Shown here: positions 33,152-45,255 of the stretch, in pieces
Numbering within the stretch: the stretch's first letter is position 1
How the letters are laid out: the number at the start of each line of letters is the position of its first letter
Assembly: GCA_963995525.1 (NCBI GenBank)
Contig: OZ023206.1
Span: 1,922,001 to 1,986,000, forward strand
DNA: 64,000 nt
Reading direction: 5' to 3'
From: Escarpia spicata
Lineage: Eukaryota > Annelida > Polychaeta > Sabellida > Siboglinidae
Notes under the pieces: model-generated
Databases searched by the model: none
What the model saw: the letters and a program-made list of their open reading frames with translations, nothing else
Told to the model about the DNA's origin: nothing
Position numbers and translations under genes: made by a program

Positions 33152-35371
33152 ACGTGGCACCCTGACACCCCTCATTGATGTGGCTGTCCAGTTGCTACAG
33201 TGCATCTTTGGGCTATGCAGAACCATCAAACTCCTACATTTTATATATCTCTGAATTGTTCTTGTTTCTTTAGGTTTTGGGGACTGTGTTGTAGATAGTT
33301 CTTTCTTAGACAAAGTGTATTATTTTGTCAGCTTTATTACTTTTATTAACAGAAATGTAACCATTTAACATTATATATCTCGGCTGGTTGATACTTGATT
33401 TGAAACTTATTAACAGAACAAGAAAAACAAGAACAAGAAAGTTTATTAATAATATTATTATTTAAAGTTGATACTTGATTTGAAACAAAAGTACAGTTTT
33501 GTTGTCATCTGGCTGGAAAATGTGTATGATAAACAATCTATTATATCACTGATGAAATTATAGAAGTATCGGAAATCGTGAAAAGTGCCAAAGAAAATGT
33601 CATGAAGGTTGATGCCTATGCAGCAGGAGGGGAGATGTTGGAATATTGGTTGGTTGGAATCTAGACACTGTAAACTTGTGTGTAGCTACAGTGATATGAA
33701 ATGTGTAGATTAGGTATATGCGAAATAGGAGGTTAACTATTGTCTCAATGAATTGTACCACTAGCCACTGTAGTTATGAATTCTTTGTAATTTTACTTTA
33801 TTTGTTCACATTTTCTAGTAGTAAAATGTCCTTGAATGTTGAAAGGCAGATTCACAAAGAGATGTTAATATGATGGAGAGAAGGTAATTATGTGCAATCA
33901 TACCACTAGATCATGCCAACAGAAGTCATGGTCAGATAAAAAGTATTTATTGAGCGCAAATGCCAAATATGCCAAATACTTACTGAATATTTTCCACACA
34001 GAAACAGATTTGTAGAGGAAAGAAATATTGTGATGCATTTCATTAGAATGTGCAACATTCCACATATCCCATGCCTGCTTTTGTAGTTTTGTAGAGTTGG
34101 ATGAACCATGTGTGGTCTAATGATATCTGTGTTCAAAATACAACATTGTTGCCTTATATTTTAGATGCCAGTATGTTATAATGAAAATTTTAAGTTTTTG
34201 TAGTAAATTATTTAAAGATTTATCGACATGCTCGTCTAGCTGTGGATATCTGACCTGGTGAAAACTGGATGCTCATTGGTTCCAAGATGAACACAGTTTA
34301 TGGTGTGTAGATCTACATTTAGCTAGGTAATGTTGGATTTTTGTTAATATTGGGGGTAATAAGCAAACTTCACATGATTCAAGTATGTATACTATCAATA
34401 GTAACTTGTGTATTATTTATTTTTATATAAAGGAACAAAAAGAAAATTATTTTGTTATTCCCTAACTTGAACGTCTTTGAAATATTTGACATTCATTAAC
34501 ACTGTCTCTTCAAACTAAAAAGTCAAGGTCGCAATAACAGTACAGACGTTACTAACCATGTGTAGTTGAATATAATACACCTTTATGATCAACACATCAA
34601 GAACTGGCATTACGTTAGTTAAGCAAAGAGCAAGCCGATTCATACTTTAAAATAAATCCAGATAAGTGAAAACAAAAACACTACTCGCTCATTCCTCTGA
34701 TCATGGGACAAAGAAAAAGAGAATTGCCTGTTTTAATAGACATGTTTGTCTGAAAATATTGTTGTCATACTGATTACCAATGCCTAGTATTATTCAGCAT
34801 GTGTGTACATGGTCATAGATATACCAATAAATTTGTTTTAAAAATGTTATCTTGTTATGGCAAGTGTTCATATGATATTGTGGAACCCTGATAATCTAGA
34901 AACCATAGCACCAGGACATATTATACCTTGCAATATGCACGATTGATTTCTGTCAAAATCCTGAAAAATACACTAGTGATTAACGTATATATATATATAT
35001 GAAGCATGTCAGTTAAAATTGCACAAAAAAATAAAAGTACCTGGTAAAAGCAGTACGGTATTATCCAAAGTTTTGCAAACACTACATTTAAAATTGGCAA
35101 AATTAACTATTGCATTATAGCAGCACCCATTCTTGGCAAACACCCCAGAAAATATATGTATCGGCAGTATAGCCGCTCATACTAGAGTACAGTTTTAGTT
35201 GTCGAACATTAGCATGTGGTCACCTACTGACGTCTTTCTGTAGAAAGCATGCAAGTTTGCTCCTTTCCTCCTAATGCCAATTTGCTGTGCTATTTCCAAT
35301 ACTTGTTTAAGTGGAATTAACTTAGTTTAGGTGGAGTTATTGTAAATGGCTGAAGTTGTTGTGTGGAATAA
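33152..35371. other. AT-rich intergenic DNA
   Basis: No coding region recognised. The 20-base word GTTGATACTTGATTTGAAAC occurs at about 33388 and again at 33468, framing an (AAC/AAG)-rich segment. A short (TA)8 run lies near 34986. Confidence 0.4.
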
Positions 35372-35480
35372 GTGTGTGTGCACAACCAGTAGTGTTTGGA
35401 TATTAAACACCAGCAGAGATCGAATTTGCCACACAGAACACTGAAACACCATTGTCATAAACAAGACAGTTCAACAGTTC
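35372..35480. repeat. dispersed repeat R2, copy 1
   Basis: GTGCACAACCAGTAGTGTTTGGATATTAAAC and following bases align with 45146-45255 in the same orientation at roughly 75-80% by eye. Confidence 0.7.
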
Positions 35481-35804
35481 TTAAACAATCAAATGACATA
35501 GTATGTCTGCATTTACAACACAATACTCTAACAGCATTCAGTCACAACTATGTTGTTACTGTTGATGCACTTTTAGACGGTTAAGTCCACAAAACAGCGC
35601 TCAACCTTGTTCGTCATCACCACATTCAGTGTGACCCTGTGTGACTGGCCGCGAACACTGTTTAAATGCCTGTCAACACTCTGTCTTCTTCTCTGCAACA
35701 CAATTTCCTATATCAAACAGTCTGACCTCTGGCCATTTCAAACTGGCCGATGGGTAGCTTTCTTCATCCCACCACTACTCAACCATACCTTCTGAAATGA
35801 CACA

Positions 35805-36504
<700 letters not shown>

Positions 36505-37170
36505 ACACATTCAAGAGGACAGTGGTCGTGTACATAGACACACGTGTCTTCCTCGTGTTGCTTCTCTTTATGGCCTCATATTACAAGCATGAGACAGTGA
36601 CAAGCACGTTCAAGAGGACAGTGGTCGTGTACATAGACACACGTGTCTTCCTCGTGTTGCTTCTCTTTATGGCCTCATATTACATGCATGTGACAGTGAC
36701 AAGCACGTTCAACAGGACAGTGGTCGTGTACGTAGACACACGTGTCTCCCTCGTGTTGCTTCTCTTTATGGCCTCATATTACATGCATGAGACAGTGACA
36801 AGCCCGTTCAAGAGGACAGTGGTCGTGTACATAGACACACGTGTCTTCCTCGTGTTGCTTCTCTTTATGGCCTCATATTACATGCATGTGACAGTGATAA
36901 GCCCGTTCAAGAGGACAGTGGTCGTGTACATAGACACACGTGTCTTCCTCGTGTTGCTTCTCTTTATGGCCTCATATTACATGCATGTGACAGTGACAAG
37001 CACGTTCAACAGGACAGTGGTCGTGTACATAGACACACGTGTCTTCCTCGTGTTGCTTCTCTTTATGGCCTCACATTACATGCATGTGACAGTGACAAGC
37101 ACGTTCAAGAGGACAGTGGTCGTGTACATAGACACACGCGTCTTTCTCATATTGCTTATCTTTATGGCCG
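36505..37170. repeat. 99-bp minisatellite, about 6.7 copies, open in one frame
   Basis: The word GAGGACAGTGGTCGTG (or its CAGGACAG form) recurs exactly every 99 bp from 36515 to 37109. Copies differ at a few positions, mostly AAGAGG/AACAGG, CATGAG/CATGTG and CACG/CCCG. Since 99 is divisible by 3, one + frame stays open for 254 codons (36501-37265). Each 33-residue repeat contains T-R-V-F-L-V-L-L-L-F-M-A, a membrane-like stretch. The frame lacks an early ATG (first ATG codon at about 36570) and shows no splice or domain evidence, so I treat it as a repeat, not a gene. Confidence 0.9.
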
Positions 37171-37284
37171 GATTCAGTAAAACCAACTATTGGGTTGTAC
37201 TTGGTAATGTTGTAATAAGTTTGGAGGTGAACACATATTGTGAACGCATTGTGCTAAACCATTAATGTAAGTAAAAAACAATCT

Positions 37285-37705
37285 GGAGCTTCAGCGCCAT
37301 TCCGCTCCGCTGTTGGGTCACGACAGCGGAAGACGGGGGAGGGGGGGGGTAGTTCTTGACAATTATTATTCTGCATCGCACCGCGGTAATTTAACCTTCT
37401 CCGCTGCCTCGGCTCTCGGCTGGTGACATCGAAGACGAGGGGTGGCGGTGGGAATATTTCTCGCGGGCCGCGGCGACGTTCAACATTTTTGAAGCTCATC
37501 GGAAACCTCCAGTTGCACCCCATTGACAATTGCCACGAAACAAAAACACCTTATGGATTTCAGAATACTTCGCTTTGCCCATTGACGCTCGCCAAAAACC
37601 CACATGCACGCTCATATTTATTCGGGGGGGGCAGAACCATATGTCCGCCCTCAGCGAAATTCCAGGGGCAGTTACCCCTATGCATCCTGTTCCCACGCAT
37701 ATGAC
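37285..37705 (+). repeat. dispersed GC-rich repeat R3, copy 1
   Basis: Best-conserved part 37574-37700: CCATTGACGCTCGCCA, ATATGTCCGCCCTC, GAAATTCCAGGGGCAGTTACCCC and TTCCCACGCAT match the reverse complement of 57640-57780. The upstream G-run segment (about 37335) also resembles the C-run of the other copy. The left boundary is a guess. Probably a non-autonomous DNA element; no target duplication identified. Confidence 0.65.
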
Positions 37706-39435
37706 TCACCATATAAACGAGCGCAGTGGCTTAATTGTATATTAGAGTGTGCACGTGTCTTTTACGACCAACACGTGACTCCACACTTGTCAATGTGACG
37801 ATGATAAAGAAAACGATAGGGCAGAACTATTGTCCAGTGGCAGACCAACGGATGTGGAATATTTTATGAAATATGTGCGATCAACAGTAACATTGAAGGC
37901 ATTCCGGCAAACATCTAACTCACCTATTTTGCTTCTAATATGGGATCGGGCAAGTATTTTGTTATAAAATAATTAATATCTTGAATCTCATAATATTATA
38001 CCTGTCCAAGGACAACAACATATACATTTATTACACAAAAATAAGATGGATATGAATGAAAGTTTTTTAGATATCATGTTTTCAAAATTAGGTTTTAGCA
38101 GTTTAGAACCTTGCAGGAGACAAACACAAAATTTAAAAATACAACTCAGGCAAATAAATACATGAACACTTGGAAGATACATTTTATATGTAGGCATTAA
38201 AACAAGTTTCATTGCACTCTATTGTGTTGTTTGGATTTAATCTGACTTTTTGTGAACGGGTTTCCTTTCCCTGATCACCTTGAGTCAGGGAAAATTGTCA
38301 AAACTACAACTGTTCTGGACATGAAACCAGAACAACTATTAGAACGTAATAAAGTAATTACATGAAGAAATAATGGGATATTTCGAAAGTACTTTAGTTA
38401 AAGAGTTAAGTTCTGTAAGAAATATAGCTTACTTTGTATAAGTATAACTGCTTTTTATAAAATAATATTAAATTAAAACTATCTGTAGTCGCATATTTAA
38501 CACAACTACTGTTTCTTTGTAATTTTGTAAATTTGGATATTCGTTTTAAAATATATTAGTGTACATTTCAAAATGATTTGGTCGTATAACAAAAGGAACA
38601 GCCAGCCTACGTTCTTATGAAAGTTATAACTAAATGTCGTCGATCTTGGCCCGCCGTGCATTCTACCATCGACATTACTTTACTATATGCTATTATAATT
38701 TGCTTTAATTTGACATATAACGTATATATGTACATCGTTGCCAAAGTAGAGTAAAACATATATATTATTTAGTAAATACGATTTCCCATGTGCAATTTGA
38801 AAGTCGGCCTAAATAGCAACGACATACCAACATAATTATTATCGCCGGTCGGACATGGGCATAGCAGCACCGTTTGCCGACATTCCTGTTATTGACTAAA
38901 TATTTCGTAATTCCCTAATCGTTTTTAACGTAACACATACATGTTACAGTATATATAAAACATATTCGATCATGTAAAGTGGGACAACAAACAGTGAAAA
39001 CAGCACAAAGAATGCTTAGCTCAGTTAACACCAAAGATCGACTTTACTAACTCCCATTGCTAAGGTTGTGGGGATCAGTCTATTTTATCGCGATGGGAGA
39101 TCCACTTTTAACAGTAAACAAAAACTCGAATTATTCGCTACACGTTATCAATACAATATTATTTGTTGTGTAGATCATATTTGTTTGCAATTAGGAACCA
39201 CAATATGCCGAAATATCTTGCATACGCATCGACAAAAATATTAGAAACATAACTAACGGCACGAGTAGCGAGCGTGCTACCGAAGTCGCGCTAAGCGTCG
39301 GTACTCGGGTAAAATTCACAAATCTTTCACCTTTCAAGTGTCGGCGTGGCAACACATTTAATGTAGCTAGCCGCTCACCGCCCGATTGTTTACGCTGCGA
39401 CACATTTCGACGGTCGTAGCCAAATTGCGTATGAT
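37706..39435. other. AT-rich intergenic DNA
   Basis: No gene or repeat family recognised. Confidence 0.4.
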
Positions 39436-39774
39436 CGTAAAGGTAGGTAAAGGTAAGTTCTTATACAGCGCAGTATCCAGTCCTCAGGACTGCTCAAAGC
39501 GCTTTACACTTTACTTCAGACCTGTTCAATCGAACACCATCTCGACTTATCTGGGAATAATTCAGCCACGCTGCAATTAATGCGCGAAGACTATTCGTAC
39601 ACACATATCCACCACTGTCTATCGCCAGGTACTCATTCATACAGCTGGGTGAACTGAAGCAATGTAGAGTAAACGAACTTGCCCAAGGTTCGACACCGCC
39701 GCACTGGATTCGAACCCACGTTCTCTCAGTTGAGAGTCATGAGCTCTTAACGCTGCGCTACTGCGCTCTACATA
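39436..39774 (-). mobile_element. tRNA-derived SINE, copy 1, apparently full length
   Basis: Read on the minus strand it begins GTAGAGCGCAGTAGCGCAGC, an A-box-like start, then GTGGGTTCGAATCCAGTGCG, which contains a perfect RNA polymerase III B box (GGTTCGAATCC). A ~230-bp body follows, then AAGCGCTTTGAGCAGTCC, TACTGCGCTGTATAAGAACTTACC and a TACCTTTACC tail repeat. A second copy on the other strand at about 55.07-55.37 kb aligns over the whole body, which defines the family. Confidence 0.85.
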
Positions 39775-40474
39775 AGCTTATGACTGGCCTACGACTGACC
39801 GCCGCACACCGCTACGATTGTTCAAAACTGGATATAGTAAACCTAGCTTCTTATATTCACAATAAATGTTACTATTATTGGATACACCAGCTTATTCTAG
39901 ATTCTAGAACACTTCACTGCTAGTGCGTACACACGTAACTTCCCGGTTAGCTGTGACGCAGCGAATGGCAAATTGTCGTCAGAAACTATTATATGTGTTT
40001 GTTATGGTAATTGCCAACAAATCAAGTCGAAAATGTAGGCGTACAGTTGTCTTGGTAAATTAGGAATAGTACAAATTAAAACAAATACATCGCAATTATA
40101 ATTGCAATTTTTAAGTTGATAATGTCGATTATGATTACAATATGTGTCCTCTGTAAATAAATGTTGCTCGAGCAACTTTACTATTTTCAATATTTTAAGA
40201 AGACGACTGTGCCAATACTGTTCATTGCAATAAAATTTAGTACCGCTCATTGATCAAACGAAGTCATACCATTGAGAGTGGTGTGCATCGAGTTTTAACC
40301 AACTTTGAAGGCGTGATGCAAATCCTGTTACAGAGTAGATTGTACTCGTTTACAATAGTGTCGTAGGAGGTCTGTATAGCGTGCATGACGGGAATGAAGA
40401 CGGACAATTGTACAGTTTCCGAGAATCACATCGAAGAAGTTAATTATGCCTTCGACCGATATTGGACCAGTCGG
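39775..40474. other. AT-rich intergenic DNA
   Basis: No gene recognised. Confidence 0.35.
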
Positions 40475-41177
40475 GGTGTCTTATGTTGGACCACTGGTCC
40501 AATATAAGACACCCATGGTCCACTATACGTACCATCCCAACACACATGATATATGAAAATGTGTTATATTGAAGTTTCTGCATGTGTATATTAGACTCCC
40601 ATTTATGGTTGGGGCTTTGTTGAGTAACAGGGGGCCAACATTTTTAAACACGGGGTATGTTATTTTCTGAAATATTCACTTTGTTGGACAGTTTTGCTGG
40701 AATATGCGGGAAACTAAAAAACAAATAATATTTGTTTCTTCAAAACGACTCATTATTTTATTGATAATATAATCATCACACGTTGCTTAAAGTTTGATAG
40801 ACATGACTATTATTTTCACAGACAAGCAAGAATGTGAAACTGCCTCTTATTTTGTTATTTTCAATAATTGCATTACCGTGGCAACATTTTTATTTTTTGT
40901 TAGCGAAATCTCATCACATATACCAAAATTTGATTGGTAAGTTTATGAGCTTTGTAAAATGTGTAGGTTTGCGTATGTGACACGTATACTTAACCCGTAG
41001 CAAGCATCATAAGTCGATCACCCTCATTTGGACAAAAACATCCCGTATTCAAACCTAACCCCTCCTGTCAGAACGACCAAAACTAAAACATGGGTTTATT
41101 TAGTTTTAGATACAAAATACCATTATTATTATATTATATCAAGGAAATACTTGGGATTGTCGCATCTGTTTGATTGA

Positions 41178-42600
41178 TTGAGGTTACAAACTATATTTTC
41201 CAGAGGCAAATACGGAAAGTGGACCCAAGAGGAACTGGATAGAGCGGTCATGTCATTCACAAATGGAGACGCCGGCCTCAACGCAACTAGCAGGACCTAT
41301 GGGATTCCGAAGACTACCCTGAAGCGGCACTTAAACAACAAAAACAACATCGCTAATGGTCTAAGAAAGTATTTTGGTCGCCCTTGCACTCTGCCGCCAG
41401 AGTTGGAGAAAATGCTGGTGGAGCATGTTTTAGAACTGGAGAATATGCTGATTGGTATGACCAGGACAGATTTGATGGATATGGCATACCAGTTGGCTGA
41501 AGCGAATGGGATAAGGCGTTGCTTCAACACTGAAAAACAAGCAGCTAGCAGACATTGGTACCGTGATTTTATGAGGAGACACCCTGAACTCTCCCTCCGT
41601 CAAGCCGAGGCAACTTCTATTACGAGAGCCAAAGGGTTCAATCGTGAGAGTGTGCATGAGTTCTACGATGAACTAGAAACTTTGGTTGACACGTATTGAT
41701 TCGATGGTACAAACATATTTAACGTGGATGAATCGGGTATACCAACTGTGCAAAAGCCTGGCCGGATCCTTGGAAAAAAGCAAAACGGATCTCTTACTAG
41801 TGGTGAGAGAGGCTTTACTACAACAGTGGTGTGCAGCATGAGTGCAGGAGGCAACTATGTTCCACCAATGATAATTTTCAGGCGTAAACGCATTATAGAA
41901 TCACTGGAAGCATCAAAGTGAATAACGAATCAGGCTGGATGAACAAGGAACTCTTCGTTGTCTGGCTGAAGCACTTTATATATCATGTTGGCTGCACCAA
42001 AGACAAACATGTTCTGTTGATTCTTGACACACACGACAAATACTGAAGCAATCCATTACGCCCGGGACCATGGAGTCGTCATATTATATCTTCCTCCACA
42101 CACAACGCACCGTCTCCAACCCCTTGATCGGGTTTTCTATAAACCTGTGATGACCTATTACAATGAGGAATGTGACACTTGGCTGAGGACCAAACAAACT
42201 ACAGTCACCATCTCCACAGTCTGCCGTATCTTCGGAAGGGCATACGTACGCTCTGCTTCCATGACAACTGCTGCCAATGGTTTCAAGTGCACAGGCATTT
42301 GGCCTTGTGATCGGAACATATGGACTGATGCAGATTTCGCCGCGGCTGGAAGGTTTAAGTTGTCCTACTCGGAAACTGGTATAGATGTTCCATCGAATTC
42401 TGCCAGAGATGGCACTATGCAGAATGACAACTCGTCAAGTACAACAAACTCGTCTGCGAGCGAGCAACAGTCCAACAACCAAAGCCTGTACACGACCGAG
42501 CAACAGTCCAATGATCCATGCCTATCCACAGGCAGCAGACAGAGTGGTTTCAGGTGTGTCGCAACCAATGCAGATGGACGTTGTTTCCTCCGAGCCGTTG
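41178..42600 (+). pseudogene. pogo-family transposase (HTH-psq, CENP-B HTH, DDE), broken
   Basis: The 41178-41699 segment has a psq-like HTH (K-W-T-Q-E-E-L-D-R-A-V, then Y-G-I-P-K-T-T-L-K-R-H-L, about residues 14-52). A CENP-B-type DNA-binding region follows (W-Y-R-D-F-M-R-R-H-P, about residues 127-136). A TGA at 41697 interrupts the same frame. The DDE core follows: I-F-N-V-D-E-S-G with the first Asp at about 41730; H-V-L-L-I-L-D with the second Asp near 42028, in a shifted frame (about 41911-42040); then L-P-P-H-T-T-H-R-L-Q-P-L-D with the third Asp near 42126. This is the layout of DDE_1 (pogo/Tigger/jerky) proteins, which cut and paste DNA flanked by terminal inverted repeats. One nonsense mutation and two frameshifts inactivate it. 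The catalytic aspartates themselves are all still present. Confidence 0.85.
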
Positions 42601-43176
42601 ATTGTTTGTCAAGATCTCGATTTGCAGCACGCAGAAAGAGAAAACGATGGCAATTTAAAGGACCTGCGAATGAGAATACGAGAAATGACTTCCGCCGATG
42701 CGCTACGATCCAACATGATTGCACATATGCTAGACAACTTTGGCCTTTATGAAAACATTGATGAGAGGATGATGAACGCAGATCTACCTCAGAGACTGTG
42801 TTACGCATCTATTGAGGACAGAATCGCAGCAATGGCGAATCCCAGTGAAATGATTGGGGAGATAGAGATCATTGCGACGGCACGCTGTCTACAACGACCA
42901 GTGCATGTCTGCGTTGGAGAGAGTGTACTTGAATTTGGGACGAAATTTCAGGAGTCTGGTGCAATTATGGTCGAATACATAAATCTGAGTGAAGATGCTT
43001 GTCACTATGATGCATTAGTCCCAATCACGGGGCAGCTTACTGATCAACCAGAGCTGGTTAGAAAGGTCACCACTCCTGCAATGCTGTCTCCAATCCCAAA
43101 ACCAGCGATTTCTAGGGTCAAGAGAAGAACCACCAAGTCGGAAATCATAACCTCCAGTCCCTATAAAAAACTTTAA
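42550..43176 (+). pseudogene. OTU-type cysteine protease domain fused after the transposase
   Basis: The transposase frame runs on through a Ser/Asn/Gln-rich linker (about 42410-42540) into C-V-A-T-N-A-D-G-R-C-F-L-R-A-V. This is the D-G-x-C catalytic-cysteine motif of OTU deubiquitinases. After a frameshift near 42615 the domain continues: L-K-D-L-R-M-R-I, then Y-A-S-I-E-D-R-I-A-A-M-A and E-I-E-I-I-A-T-A-R-C-L-Q-R-P-V-H-V, ending C-H-Y-D-A-L-V, where the histidine matches the OTU catalytic His. Spacing between Cys and His fits the family. OTU domains cleave ubiquitin or ubiquitin-like proteins. A role in shielding the transposase or altering host ubiquitin signalling is only an inference. Confidence 0.75.
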
Positions 43177-43324
43177 TAACAAAAGTCAAAAGGCACAAAA
43201 GTAGGCATAACTCAACAGTTGGTAAAATAAATAGAAAGACAACAGATCCAAATAAGATAAAAAAGACAAAAATGGCAGCTTTCTCCTGCCAGCCAAAACG
43301 AAAAAAGCGGTCAATGTGACAACG

Positions 43325-43457
43325 AATCTTGGTACTGTGTACTGTGAAACGAACAGCGAAAAGAAACCATGGTGAAATGTGTACACTGTGGTATATGGAT
43401 ACATGTGAGTTGTGCTGGAGGCCTGCCCTATAACTATTGATGTGACATGTGTCAGTA
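43325..43457 (+). pseudogene. PHD-like zinc finger at the C-terminus of the transposon protein
   Basis: One frame reads W-Y-C-V-L-(TGA), then M-V-K-C-V-H-C-G-I-W-I-H-V-S-C-A, then Y-(TGA)-C-D-M-C-Q and a TAA at 43455-43457. C..C-x2-C-x4-H-x2-C..C-x2-C with a tryptophan two residues before the histidine is the PHD/RING-like treble clef seen at the ends of many transposase-derived proteins. Two internal stops, one where the second zinc-ligand cysteine is expected, show decay. Basic residues (K-R-K-K-R) precede it. Confidence 0.65.
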
Positions 43458-43892
43458 AAAGATCGTATTCCTAATTTGGTGATCAGGGACCATCAATTAC
43501 TGACTGGTATCTTTTTGCCATTACTAGACACTCTACTGGCCATTATTCCGTTGGTTTGTTCGTTTATCCGTGACAGACTCTATCATGACAATCACTTCGT
43601 TGGCGTATTCTTCTATTCGTGACAAAATATTATTGTTTGTTCTCAGTTCAGAATTAAATTGTGTCAAATCTATTTGGCGTTTAGTCGTCACATGTCATTT
43701 GTTTGCTCACTGGAACGCCGTATTTTTCGTGATTTATGCATTAAGCGACTATCTTCTTATAAGTCTGAAGTGGGTGCTGAACCCTGGTTTCTTTCAAAGC
43801 ATCAAGACAGATGACGTATATCGAACCAGAAGCACCTATATTGGACCACCAAGTCCAATATCAGGACCACTGTAGTCCAATATATGTCACCC

Positions 43893-44647
43893 GTTACCAA
43901 TTACGAAAAACACTTTTTTGCATTTTGTGGACAAAAATAACAAATGCATTGACCCTATTTCCTGCTTGCACACAGTAGTAACTCGTGGCCTGATCCTTAA
44001 TAATCCTCGATATCACGTACAGGAATGGAGAAAGAGGACTCGGAAGTTAGGGGGTTCAATGTCGGTGCACTTCCCCTACGCAACTGACGATTGAAAACAA
44101 TAGATATGGCCATAACAGAGGGTGGTCTTTCTCAAGACAAACGCACAGACGGTGCTTGTTTAATAAATCCTTCATATGCTTGAGCGTGTTGACAAGACGG
44201 CATGCTGATATGGACATTGCGCGTCTTCAGGTTCAACAGCAGTCACGTGGGCACGGAGGCTCGCAGGCCAGGTTAAGAAAATGGTGGGGAGGCGATCAAG
44301 TGGCGCCAAGTTGCGTAATTTTGGTGACCCTCTTCGAGTGACAAATGTTCGGTTTTTGATCGATGTAAGTGTATATTTTATAAGGAAGCGTGTACACATG
44401 TCGTACATATGGGACGAAGTTTGGTGGCTCTATGTCGTCGGTTAGGTGAGAAAATAAAAGATCGTCCCAGGTCCCGCCCGTCTCCTGTTATTTCATGGGT
44501 CACTTTCACGGAAGTACTAACAACGTTACAGGAGTTGCTCAAAGCTTCCCTATCATCGTGGGGCCAACCATCCCTTACATTATTTTGATCTTCTGAAATT
44601 TGTTCTCAGTGGGGAGAGGTGTTCATCTCACATTGCCTGTGTCTTTC
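43893..44647. other. intergenic DNA, one unassigned open frame
   Basis: An open + frame without early ATG runs from about 44326 to 44588 (87 codons). It includes H-V-V-H-M-G-R-S-L-V-A-L-C-R-R-L and V-L-T-T-L-Q-E-L-L-K-A-S-L. I do not recognise it, and nothing else supports it as an exon. Confidence 0.3.
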
Positions 44648-44715
44648 GGCAGAGGCACTAAAAGCCGTTGGTTCCTTCCATCTGGTGTCTGTGCTAGGGC
44701 AAGTAAAAGACCGCA
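44648..44715 (+). repeat. dispersed repeat R1, copy 1
   Basis: The words TAAAAGCCGTTGGTTCCTTC, ATCTGGTGTCTGTGC and GGGCAAGTAAAA align with 62936-63000 in the same orientation, about 85% by eye. Confidence 0.75.
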
Positions 44716-45145
44716 CACAGAAGGGGATTTATATCTCTAACCCACTGGATCATACTCCCAGCGGCCGGAGTTTCTTCCCAGTCAGGCGTGTGAGAGACGC
44801 CAAGCAGGCAGTGTAGGCAATGTATACACTGTATCATTGGACCCACTGGTTCCTATATAATGAACTCGCTGTGGCACCCTGTGGATGAGAGTGGTTCACT
44901 ACTCAATACAGTACAGGTTTTCACAGGTTGTTGAAAGACCGTGTTGAATAGAACAGCATATAGTAAATGCTTATATATGTATCACTATCTCTTGTGAACT
45001 GGGTTATGCAAGAGCATATTAATGTTTTCTTTTTATAATTATTTAAAATGTGATGCTAATTTCGTCTACAGTTTCCAGTATAGGTGGAAATAAAATACCC
45101 ATGCAATTCGGTGATGTTATATAATGCGGCTGAATGGAATCAGTC
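44716..45145. other. intergenic DNA
   Basis: Nothing recognised. Confidence 0.3.
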
Positions 45146-45255
45146 TATGTGCACAACCTGTTGTGTTTGGATACTGAACACAGGCGAGATTTGAACCTGC
45201 CACACACGACACTGGAACATCTTTGCAATAAACTGCACAATTAAACAAAATGGCT
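45146..45255. repeat. dispersed repeat R2, copy 2 (possible SINE fragment)
   Basis: Pairs with 35372-35480. On the minus strand it contains GGCAGGTTCAAATCTCGCC, which resembles a tRNA T-arm/B box. The copy at 35.4 kb has lost this. An A box was not clear, so the SINE reading is tentative. Confidence 0.6.

Larger units (their letters stand above)
40475..43892 (+). mobile_element. pogo/Tigger-like DNA transposon with OTU protease and zinc finger
   Basis: The coding remnant 41178-43457 is bracketed by degenerate inverted termini. The left end GGGTGTCTTATGTTGGACCA (from 40475) matches the right end read inward, GGGTGACATATATTGGACTA (from 43892), at about 16 of 20 positions. The left end is itself nearly palindromic (GGTGTCTTATGTTGGACCA / TGGTCCAATATAAGACACC). 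I see no TA target duplication, so the exact ends are provisional. Confidence 0.6.

Noticed and set aside
44326..44588. Open frame of 87 codons between repeats
   Set aside because: No start codon near its 5' end, no similarity recognised and no clear splice sites.
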